Origin: G963665085 sp963665085
Lineage (GTDB): Bacteria; Bacteroidota; Bacteroidia; Bacteroidales; JAAAOM01
Direction: 5' to 3'
Assembly (NCBI GenBank): GCA_963665085.2
Contig: CAXXXS010000001.1
Coordinates: 186,001 to 250,000 of the forward strand
Length of the DNA stretch: 64,000 nucleotides
Part shown: positions 54,474 to 61,797 of the stretch, piece after piece
Layout: each line of letters begins with the position of its first letter
Position numbering within the stretch: the stretch's first letter is position 1
Notes under the pieces: model-generated
What the model was told of the DNA's origin: nothing
Databases searched by the model: none
What the model saw: only the letters and a program-made list of their open reading frames with translations
Made by a program: the position numbers and the translations under genes

Positions 54474-55753
54474 TGAAAAAACGGTTATTTTATCTTCTAT
54501 TATTTGTTGTAGTTATTGCAGCAGCTGCATTCTATTACTTTCGCATCAGAACAGTATCAAACAGGGATGAGATTCTAATCTCTGCCCAAGTCGACACAAC
54601 AAATTACACACCTGAGCCAATTTTATATTTTGGTATTCCTATCGATACTTCCCTAAGATTTGAGGAGGATTATGTATCTAGAAACGCCAATCTATCAAGT
54701 ATCTTAATCAAATATGGTGTAACTCCCTTGATTATTGACAGTATTGTTAAAAAATCAGAAGGAATTTACAATTTCCGAAGAATCAAAGGGGGAAATCCAT
54801 ATCACGCACTTATTAGTAATGATACTTTAAATACATTGAAGCACTTTATCTATGAAATTGATAAAACAAATTTTGTAGCGATCTCTTTTCTCGACTCAGT
54901 AAAAATATGGCGAGATGAAAGAGAGGTTTCTAAAAATCTAGATGAAGTTGCAGGGACGATTAAATCATCACTATGGAATGCTATGGTTGAACAAAAAGTA
55001 AGTCCATTACTCTCAAATGATTTATCTGAAATTTTTGCATGGTCTATAGACTTTTTTGGTCTCCAACCGGGAGATACTTTTAAAGTAATCTATGAACAAC
55101 AATTTATTGATACAACATTTATTGGAATAGGTGATGTAATAGCGGCTTATATGCGCCACTCAGGAAAAGACTTTTATGCCATTCCTTTTGAACAGGATAG
55201 CACCTTAAGTTTTTTTGATGAAGAAGGAAATAGCTTAAGGAAAGCTTTTTTAAAAGCTCCATTAAGCTTCTCACGAATAAGCTCTCGTTTTTCAAATGGA
55301 AGGATGCACCCAGTTTTAAAAATAGTTCGTCCTCATCATGGGGTAGATTATGCAGCTCCTTTAGGTACCCCTGTTTATTCTGTTGGTGATGGAAAGGTTA
55401 TTGCCAAAGCATGGGACAAAAAAGGTGGTGGAAATTATATAAAAATAAAACATAACGGCACATATACAACTGGATATCTACATCTAAACGGGTATGCAAA
55501 AGGCATTAAAGTAGGCGATTATGTTAAACAAGGCGAGGTAATCGGATATGTAGGAAAAACCGGATTGGCAACAGGCCCCCATCTCGATTTTAGGTTCTAT
55601 AGAAATGATAAACCTGTTGATCCGTTAAAAGTTGACGCCCCTCCTGTTGAACCTATTTTAGAAAAAAATAAAATTGCATTCGATTCTGTAAAAACAATTT
55701 ATGTCCAACAGCTTGATAAGATCGCTATTTCTTATCAAGAACCTGGGCAATAA
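54473..55753 (+). CDS. M23 family metallopeptidase
   Basis: This is a predicted membrane-anchored murein endopeptidase of 426 residues. The N-terminal helix is at about 5-22, then a periplasmic region with helical N-terminal part. The C-terminal LytM/M23 domain has RPHHGVDYAAPLGTPV (the HxxxD zinc site) and ATGPHLDFRF. The usual GPHLHF has Asp in place of the second His, a variant that I also associate with Bacteroidota proteins. It probably cuts peptide crosslinks. It overlaps leuS by 1 bp and converges with purN, sharing 29 bp at the 3' ends. Confidence 0.88.
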   Translation: MKKRLFYLLLFVVVIAAAAFYYFRIRTVSNRDEILISAQVDTTNYTPEPILYFGIPIDTSLRFEEDYVSRNANLSSILIKYGVTPLIIDSIVKKSEGIYNFRRIKGGNPYHALISNDTLNTLKHFIYEIDKTNFVAISFLDSVKIWRDEREVSKNLDEVAGTIKSSLWNAMVEQKVSPLLSNDLSEIFAWSIDFFGLQPGDTFKVIYEQQFIDTTFIGIGDVIAAYMRHSGKDFYAIPFEQDSTLSFFDEEGNSLRKAFLKAPLSFSRISSRFSNGRMHPVLKIVRPHHGVDYAAPLGTPVYSVGDGKVIAKAWDKKGGGNYIKIKHNGTYTTGYLHLNGYAKGIKVGDYVKQGEVIGYVGKTGLATGPHLDFRFYRNDKPVDPLKVDAPPVEPILEKNKIAFDSVKTIYVQQLDKIAISYQEPGQ

Positions 55754-56300
55754 CAGGGGGGAAATGTTCATATTCCAGTTGATGAATCTTATTGGCCAGG
55801 CTTGACGGGGTATCTTTAGGGGTCACTTCGCATTTAGCCTGGTAAATAACATCCCCTTCATCATATTTTTCATTAACCCAATGAATAGTGATCCCAGATT
55901 CCTTTTCTTTGGCTTCAACAACAGCTTCATGCACAAAATCACCATACATACCTTTACCTCCATATTTTGGGAGCAAAGCTGGGTGAATATTTACTATCTT
56001 ATTTTTATACAGTTTAACTAAATTTTGTGGTACCAACCACAAAAATCCGGCAAGGACAATAAAATCTATATTATGTTCCTTTAAAATCTCAATTACGTTA
56101 TCAGATTTATAAAAATCGTCCTTGTTAAAAGAAATACTTTTTACATTTAATTTTTTAGCCCTCTCGTGTACCTGTGCCTGTGCCTTATTTGACAATATTA
56201 AATTAACCTTATGCTTTTTATCAGTCTTATTTTCGAAATATTGGATTATATTCTCTGCATTGGTCCCACTTCCGGAAGCAAAAATAGCTATGTTACTCAT
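55725..56300 (-). CDS. purN: Phosphoribosylglycinamide formyltransferase
   Basis: This enzyme of purine synthesis transfers a formyl group from formyl-THF to GAR, 191 residues. Motifs are IAIFASGSGTNAENII at the start and VNIHPALLPKYGGKGM with the catalytic Asn and His. ITIHWVNEKYDEGDVIYQ contains the catalytic Asp region. It converges with the peptidase gene and overlaps its last 29 bp. Confidence 0.95.
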   Translation of the reverse strand: MSNIAIFASGSGTNAENIIQYFENKTDKKHKVNLILSNKAQAQVHERAKKLNVKSISFNKDDFYKSDNVIEILKEHNIDFIVLAGFLWLVPQNLVKLYKNKIVNIHPALLPKYGGKGMYGDFVHEAVVEAKEKESGITIHWVNEKYDEGDVIYQAKCEVTPKDTPSSLANKIHQLEYEHFPPVIAQVLDKK

Positions 56301-56467
56301 TGTAATATTTTATTAATCAACTAACTAAACAAAACAAACATTCATAAAAAAAATCGTAAATTAGCAATATTAAATCAAGATTTTAAAAAATTTGTTTGAT
56401 AATTTTAGATATTTGCATTTCTTTGCACAGAATTTTTTAAACATATTATTAATTAAAATTTAAAGTT

Positions 56468-56704
56468 ATGTCTGATATCGCATCAAGAGTTAAAGCAATT
56501 ATTGTTGACAAGTTAGGTGTTGATGAAAGTGAAGTTACAACAGAAGCTAGCTTTACAAATGATTTAGGCGCCGACTCTCTTGACACTGTAGAATTGATCA
56601 TGGAATTTGAAAAAGAATTTAACATTGGAATTCCAGATGATCAGGCAGAAAATATTTCTACTGTTGGCGAAGCGGTAAGTTATATCGAAGAGAACGCCAA
56701 GTAA
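56468..56704 (+). CDS. acpP: Acyl carrier protein
   Basis: This 78-residue carrier of fatty-acyl intermediates has phosphopantetheine attached to Ser37 in LGADSLDTVEL. It is acidic throughout. It precedes fabF by 35 bp, the usual order in fatty acid synthesis, with rnc after. Confidence 0.98.
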   Translation: MSDIASRVKAIIVDKLGVDESEVTTEASFTNDLGADSLDTVELIMEFEKEFNIGIPDDQAENISTVGEAVSYIEENAK

Positions 56705-56739
56705 AAAATCTTTTCTTTTTTTTAACCAATTAAATTTTT

Positions 56740-57993
56740 ATGGAAGTAAAACGGGTAGTAGTTACAGGCCTTGGTGCTATAACGCCCTTAGGTAAAACTG
56801 TCGACGAATTTTGGAAGAACCTTTTGGACGGAGTAAGTGGCGCTGCCCCCATTACTCGTTTTGATGCATCAAAATTCAAAACTCAATTTGCTTGTGAGGT
56901 GAAGGATTTTGATGAGTTGGAATACTTCGACAGAAAGGAAGCTAGAAAGCTTGATCTTTACGCTAAATTTGCTCTTATTGCAGCAGACCAGGCAATCAAA
57001 GATTCTAATTTAGATCTCGAATCCATTAATAAAGACAGAGCCGGAGTAATCTTAGGTTCTGGGATTGGAGGACTAAATACCTTTATGGAAGAAGCAACCA
57101 ATTTCAATAACGGTGATGGAACTCCCAGATTTAGTCCATTCTTTATTCCAAAAATGATTCTGGATATCGCAGCAGGTCATATTTCAATTAAATATGGATT
57201 GCGCGGCCCGAATTATGCTACAGTTTCTGCATGTGCTACTTCGACAAACGCTATAGTTGATGCATTGACTCACCTACGAAACGGCAAAGCTGATTTGTTT
57301 GTTACAGGAGGTTCTGAGGCAACGATTTGCCCTCCTGGTGTTGGTGGTTTTAATGCTATGCAGGCTATGTCGACAAACAACGAGGAATATAAAACAGCAT
57401 CCCGTCCTTTTGATGTTACCAGAGATGGTTTTGTTATGGGAGAAGGGGCTGGAGTCTTAATCCTGGAAGAATATGAGCACGCAAAAAAACGCGGTGCAAA
57501 AATTTATGCAGAAATCGTTGGCGGTGGAATGTCAGCAGATGCTTATCACCTTACTGCTCCTCATCCTGAAGGAGTTGGGGCAGCAAATGTAATGCGTCTT
57601 GCTCTTGAAGATGCTAATCTTAAACCAGAAGACATTGATTATGTTAATGTTCATGGTACAGCAACACCACTTGGAGATATTTCAGAAACATTAGCCATCA
57701 AAGAAGTATTTGGCGAACATGCATATAAATTAAATGTGAGTTCAACAAAATCAATGACTGGCCACCTTCTTGGAGCTGCAGGTGCTGTTGAAGCAATAGC
57801 GTCTATCTTATCAACAAGAGACAATATTGTTCCACCAACAATAAATCTCAAGGAATTAGATCCAAAAATTGATGCTAAACTAAATTTAACAGCAAATGCT
57901 TCACAAAAGCGTACTGTTAACTATGCGTTAAGTAACACTTTTGGATTTGGAGGACACAACTTCTCTGTGATAATAAAAAAATACACAGAATAA
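56740..57993 (+). CDS. fabF: Beta-ketoacyl-ACP synthase II
   Basis: This condensing enzyme of fatty acid elongation has 417 residues. The catalytic triad is Cys165 (TVSACATSTNA), the first His (VNVHGTATPLGD) and the second His (MTGHLLGAAGAVEA). GFGGHN near the C-terminus is also diagnostic. The order acpP-fabF-rnc is the common bacterial arrangement. Confidence 0.97.
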   Translation: MEVKRVVVTGLGAITPLGKTVDEFWKNLLDGVSGAAPITRFDASKFKTQFACEVKDFDELEYFDRKEARKLDLYAKFALIAADQAIKDSNLDLESINKDRAGVILGSGIGGLNTFMEEATNFNNGDGTPRFSPFFIPKMILDIAAGHISIKYGLRGPNYATVSACATSTNAIVDALTHLRNGKADLFVTGGSEATICPPGVGGFNAMQAMSTNNEEYKTASRPFDVTRDGFVMGEGAGVLILEEYEHAKKRGAKIYAEIVGGGMSADAYHLTAPHPEGVGAANVMRLALEDANLKPEDIDYVNVHGTATPLGDISETLAIKEVFGEHAYKLNVSSTKSMTGHLLGAAGAVEAIASILSTRDNIVPPTINLKELDPKIDAKLNLTANASQKRTVNYALSNTFGFGGHNFSVIIKKYTE

Positions 57994-58003
57994 ATCAGAT
58001 GTT

Positions 58004-58732
58004 TTGTTTGGTTTAATATTTTTTCTTAGAAAGAAAAAGATAAGTAAGACTTTTAAAAAAAGACTAAAGGAAATTCTTGGGTATAATCCCAGGAATTTTC
58101 GTCTTTATGAGATTGCCTTAATCCATAAATCAGCTTCCCTTCGCCTTTCCGATGGTTCCCTCGTAAACAACGAACGCCTTGAATTTTTAGGTGACGCCGT
58201 TCTAAGTGCCATAATAGCTGAATACCTGTTCTTTCAATATCCAAATAAGAACGAAGGCTTTTTGACTGAAATGCGGTCGAAAATTGTTAACCGGGATATG
58301 CTTAATGATGTTGCCATGAAGATTAAACTAGATAGCCTGGTTATATCAAAAGTTAACGATAATACAAGTCAGAACCTTAAAGGTGATGCTTTTGAAGCCC
58401 TATTAGGGGCCATGTTTATTGATAGGGGCTTTAAACGGACTAAAAAATTTATTGAAGGCCAATTTTTACAGAAATTTGTTGATCTAAAACATCTTCAAAA
58501 GACAGAAACAAATTTTAAAAGTAAAATAATTGAGTGGAGCCAAAAAAACAAACAAGATATCTCTTTTGAATCTTTTGAAGAATCAACAAACAAATCAAAA
58601 AACACCCCTGTTTTTATATCTCACTTAATGGTTCTCGATAAAGTTCTAGGTACAGGGAAAGGAAATTCAAAAAAAGAAGCAGAACAAAAAGCAGCAAAAG
58701 AAGCCCTCTCTAACATAAAAAAATATTTCTAG
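58004..58732 (+). CDS. rnc: Ribonuclease III
   Basis: This dsRNA endonuclease has 242 residues. The signature is NERLEFLGDAVLSAII with the catalytic Glu and Asp, and KGDAFEALLGAMFIDRG holds the second acidic pair. The C-terminal dsRNA-binding domain contains GTGKGNSKKEAEQKAAKEAL. The start is TTG at 58004; no in-frame ATG fits before the conserved catalytic domain. It follows fabF by 10 bp. Confidence 0.95.
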   Translation: MFGLIFFLRKKKISKTFKKRLKEILGYNPRNFRLYEIALIHKSASLRLSDGSLVNNERLEFLGDAVLSAIIAEYLFFQYPNKNEGFLTEMRSKIVNRDMLNDVAMKIKLDSLVISKVNDNTSQNLKGDAFEALLGAMFIDRGFKRTKKFIEGQFLQKFVDLKHLQKTETNFKSKIIEWSQKNKQDISFESFEESTNKSKNTPVFISHLMVLDKVLGTGKGNSKKEAEQKAAKEALSNIKKYF

Positions 58733-58752
58733 AAATATAAGTTATCCCAACG

Positions 58753-59172
58753 ATGACAAAAAAAATACATAAACTAAACATCCCAATCGAGATTGATTTT
58801 TTCATAATTGGCATTGTATGCAACGATACAGATTACAGGCTCAGTTGGCAACTTAATTCTATTCTTGATATTAAACTTACGAAACTTCAGGATATTTCTT
58901 CAAAACAGAAACAGGGTCAGGCACTCTTTAGTCATTTTTCTTATGATGATGATGAATTGTTTTTAAAATATGATTTAATAAAAAACAAAAATCTTTCTGC
59001 CCTATTTGCTCCCGAACAGAAAAACTTCGACTTTTTTCTTAAAATATCAGGAGAACTTACTGATAGTGAAATCGAAATTATGGTTGCTGCAATTCGCTCA
59101 GTCCCAGAAGTGAGCATCGCAAAAAATGTTTCTCTCTCTGAAATTAAATCAATAAATAGTTTTATTTTTTAG
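58753..59172 (+). CDS. IPExxxVDY family protein
   Basis: This 139-residue protein fits the Bacteroidota family named after IPExxxVDY, usually encoded after rnc. Here the motif reads APEQKNFDFFL, so two of the name residues differ. The function of the family is unknown. It has no signal peptide. In many relatives pyruvate kinase follows; here it does not. Confidence 0.8.
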   Translation: MTKKIHKLNIPIEIDFFIIGIVCNDTDYRLSWQLNSILDIKLTKLQDISSKQKQGQALFSHFSYDDDELFLKYDLIKNKNLSALFAPEQKNFDFFLKISGELTDSEIEIMVAAIRSVPEVSIAKNVSLSEIKSINSFIF

Positions 59173-59294
59173 TTACCTTTAGTATAAAAGCTAAAAACAA
59201 AAAACAATTGTTCTCGTAAGAGAAAATTATAACTTATGCAACAAAACTGTAAAAAATAAGTTATTAGATAAATGCCATAAAATAAAATACCGTT

Positions 59295-59762
59295 ATGAAA
59301 ACAAACATTATTGGTTTACTATTTACTATTTTTACTATCTCATCCTATGCTCAAAACATTCCTGCTCAAATAACCTTAAAAGATGGAAAAACATTAAAAG
59401 TCCATCATTTTGGACAAGTGGATTGCAGTGGTAAGACTTATTTTGATAATTATATTCTAATCAAAGGAAAATATAATAACCTAATAACTGAACTAAAAGA
59501 GTACAGCAAGGTTAGCAGCATTCAACTTATTGGTTTTGAAGCTCCTTCAAAACTTACCGGAGATAACGAAAAAGGACAAATTATTGTAAATAGAAAAAAC
59601 GGTGTTAGTGTAACACTTGAAGAAGCAACCATAACACTTTCCTGCTATGGAATTGACGAGAAAGTTAATCAACTTCAGTTTCAAATGATCAATCCTCTTA
59701 CTGATAAAGTAGATGAACTGAAACTTGACACAAAAGATATCGCATCAATAAAATTTCTATAA
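59295..59762 (+). CDS. Hypothetical secreted protein
   Basis: This 155-residue protein has a signal peptide (cleavage likely after residue 19, SYAQ) and a beta-rich body without recognised motifs. There are two cysteines, about residues 44 and 116, after the signal. It ends one base before the stop codon of the convergent RNase H gene. I cannot assign a function. Confidence 0.6.
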   Translation: MKTNIIGLLFTIFTISSYAQNIPAQITLKDGKTLKVHHFGQVDCSGKTYFDNYILIKGKYNNLITELKEYSKVSSIQLIGFEAPSKLTGDNEKGQIIVNRKNGVSVTLEEATITLSCYGIDEKVNQLQFQMINPLTDKVDELKLDTKDIASIKFL

Positions 59763-60551
59763 TTAGAGAGGCTCATTTTTTGCAGCCTCTTTAGCCATCA
59801 TATCACATATTGAATTTTCTAAGTGGTTAGAATGTCCTTTTACCCATTTAAATTCTATGTATTTATCTTGCGTTAATTCCTCACAATTTTTCCATGTATC
59901 AATATGCTTCACATTTTCATTATGAACCGTCTTCCATTGATTAATTTTCCAATAGTGTATCCACTGAACCAATCCTTTTATTACATAGCGACTGTCCGTA
60001 TAGATCCTGATTTTCTCAAACGTATTTAAACTTTCTAAAGCATCCTGTACTGCCGATAACTCGGCTATATTATTCCCCTTCTGTTCTAATTTTTTCTGAA
60101 CTAGTTTCTCTTCCCCTTCCGGATATCGGATAATACATGCATATCCTGATTTGTTATTACGATTGAAGTAACTCCCATCTGTATAGACCTCATGAATTCT
60201 TTCTGTTGATATTGTCTTTGAAGAAATATCAAGTTTTCCGTTTCTTCTATCCAAAACGATGTACCTGTTAAAATCTTCATTTTGGATAAAATAAAAGTTA
60301 GGAATAATAACAAACTCAAGTTTAAATCCTTTATAAAACGACCCCTCTCGTTTTGAATGTAATATTTTTAAAAGCTGATTCTCATTCTGCTTCAAATAAC
60401 AGCCAAGGTTATTTTGTTCCAGATAGTGAATTATCCCCTGTTTTTTATAATAATGAACACAAAGAAAATTCTGATACTCATCGTACACATTGATAACAGA
60501 AGGTTCACAATCATCATTTAAAATTTCCATTCTTAAAAGTTTCGCCGACAT
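59763..60551 (-). CDS. RNase HI with unknown N-terminal domain
   Basis: The C-terminal half (from about residue 119) is an RNase H type 1 domain that degrades RNA in RNA-DNA hybrids. Its catalytic acids are Asp125 (YTDGSY), Glu164 (NIAELSAVQ), Asp186 (IYTDSRYV) and Asp250 (NSICDMMAK). The first 118 residues form an extra domain that I do not recognise; it is not the usual hybrid-binding domain with a GxYxxW motif, as far as I can see. Basic and aromatic residues there could bind nucleic acid. Total 262 residues. Confidence 0.88.
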   Translation of the reverse strand: MSAKLLRMEILNDDCEPSVINVYDEYQNFLCVHYYKKQGIIHYLEQNNLGCYLKQNENQLLKILHSKREGSFYKGFKLEFVIIPNFYFIQNEDFNRYIVLDRRNGKLDISSKTISTERIHEVYTDGSYFNRNNKSGYACIIRYPEGEEKLVQKKLEQKGNNIAELSAVQDALESLNTFEKIRIYTDSRYVIKGLVQWIHYWKINQWKTVHNENVKHIDTWKNCEELTQDKYIEFKWVKGHSNHLENSICDMMAKEAAKNEPL

Positions 60552-60663
60552 TTCCCTTTTAAATAGATTTTAATTAATTATGGGCAACCAAACTATTATG
60601 TCCTGAGTTTGTTTTTTGTAAAGTTATTAAAAAATTATTACGGGCTTCAACAGGTAAGAACCT

Positions 60664-61779
60664 CTAAAACACCTCATTCAAACCAATATATATCCCCTTT
60701 TCCCCATTAGAACCGTAACCAAAATCAATTCTAAAATTTGTTAGTTCCTCAGGGATTATCATCCAACGTAGCCCAAATCCATAAGAATACTTTAAATGTT
60801 CAAAATTCATTTCATTAAAATCATGAAAAACTTTTCCCGCCCCTCCAAAAAGTACAAAGCCTAAATGAAAAGGTAATTTCCTTCGGTATTCAACCTGGGC
60901 CACCCCCCTTTTCGTGTCAAGGTATCGTTGTGATAGGATTCCTCGTAACCGGGACTCTCCTCCTAACCTGTTCAAATTATAAAAAGGGACATTGCGGTTG
61001 TTTTGAAAAGAAAAACTGGATTGTATAGCAAATGTATTTTTTTTATTTGCAGTTGAGAAATATTTTCTCGCATCAATAGAAAAATCGTTATAATGGAAAT
61101 CTCCCTTCAACCCCGAAAAGAAAAATTGAGTTTTTGTTCTGACATATGTCCCCGTGTGAGGATAAATAATATTGTCCCGGGAGTCAAATCCTAAAGACGG
61201 CCCAACCCCTAATTGAAATCCGGGAGAAAATCCGTTTGGATTATCAACTACTAGCTGGCCTCCTTCTTCAAAATCAGAAATTTTATTGTAATACCAGATA
61301 AAGTTACCGCCAGCCAAAATATTGTCTGAAACATGCCTTAAAACTTCAACATCCAAGCCTGTCCGTTTAGTTAAAAAAACCTCACTTTCTGAATCTGTAA
61401 AATTACCTACCCCATAATAATCAATCGGTATCCTGCCAGACTCAAGCCTTACACTTGCCCGATTCTTTCCAAAGTAAAAATCGCCAACCCCGACAAATTG
61501 ATATTGTTTCCTAAGTGAAAAATAAAAAAAAGGATTGAATGTACTCGGATAATTATGAATATTCTCTAGTTTCTCTGTCCGAAGAATTATAACAGCAGCA
61601 GCACCAAATAACCAGCTGGTCTCAGGAGTATAACTTAAAATCGGGTGACCTGTCACCCTTACTGGTTTTATAGTATCCTCAACCTCATAATAATTCTGAG
61701 AAAACAGATAAAAAGGAATTAACAACAGAAAAACTACATGTAACCCCTTTTTAACTATATCTCTCTTATCTGTATGCAT
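60664..61779 (-). CDS. Omp85/BamA-type outer-membrane beta-barrel protein
   Basis: This 371-residue protein has a signal peptide (about 1-28) and a 16-stranded-type barrel of the bacterial surface antigen (D15) family. RLGGESRLRGILSQRY resembles the family's VRGF-like motif, with SRLRG. The N-terminal POTRA domains of BamA are absent, so this is a short TamA/BamA-like or patatin-associated form. It is 18 bp after the GH92 gene and probably co-transcribed with it. Its role is not known. Confidence 0.8.
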   Translation of the reverse strand: MHTDKRDIVKKGLHVVFLLLIPFYLFSQNYYEVEDTIKPVRVTGHPILSYTPETSWLFGAAAVIILRTEKLENIHNYPSTFNPFFYFSLRKQYQFVGVGDFYFGKNRASVRLESGRIPIDYYGVGNFTDSESEVFLTKRTGLDVEVLRHVSDNILAGGNFIWYYNKISDFEEGGQLVVDNPNGFSPGFQLGVGPSLGFDSRDNIIYPHTGTYVRTKTQFFFSGLKGDFHYNDFSIDARKYFSTANKKNTFAIQSSFSFQNNRNVPFYNLNRLGGESRLRGILSQRYLDTKRGVAQVEYRRKLPFHLGFVLFGGAGKVFHDFNEMNFEHLKYSYGFGLRWMIIPEELTNFRIDFGYGSNGEKGIYIGLNEVF

Positions 61780-61797
61780 CTATTGGCTTAATTCAGA

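Noticed and set aside
59295..59762. Assigning the secreted protein to a known domain
   Set aside because: No motif is strong enough; a guess would be invention.
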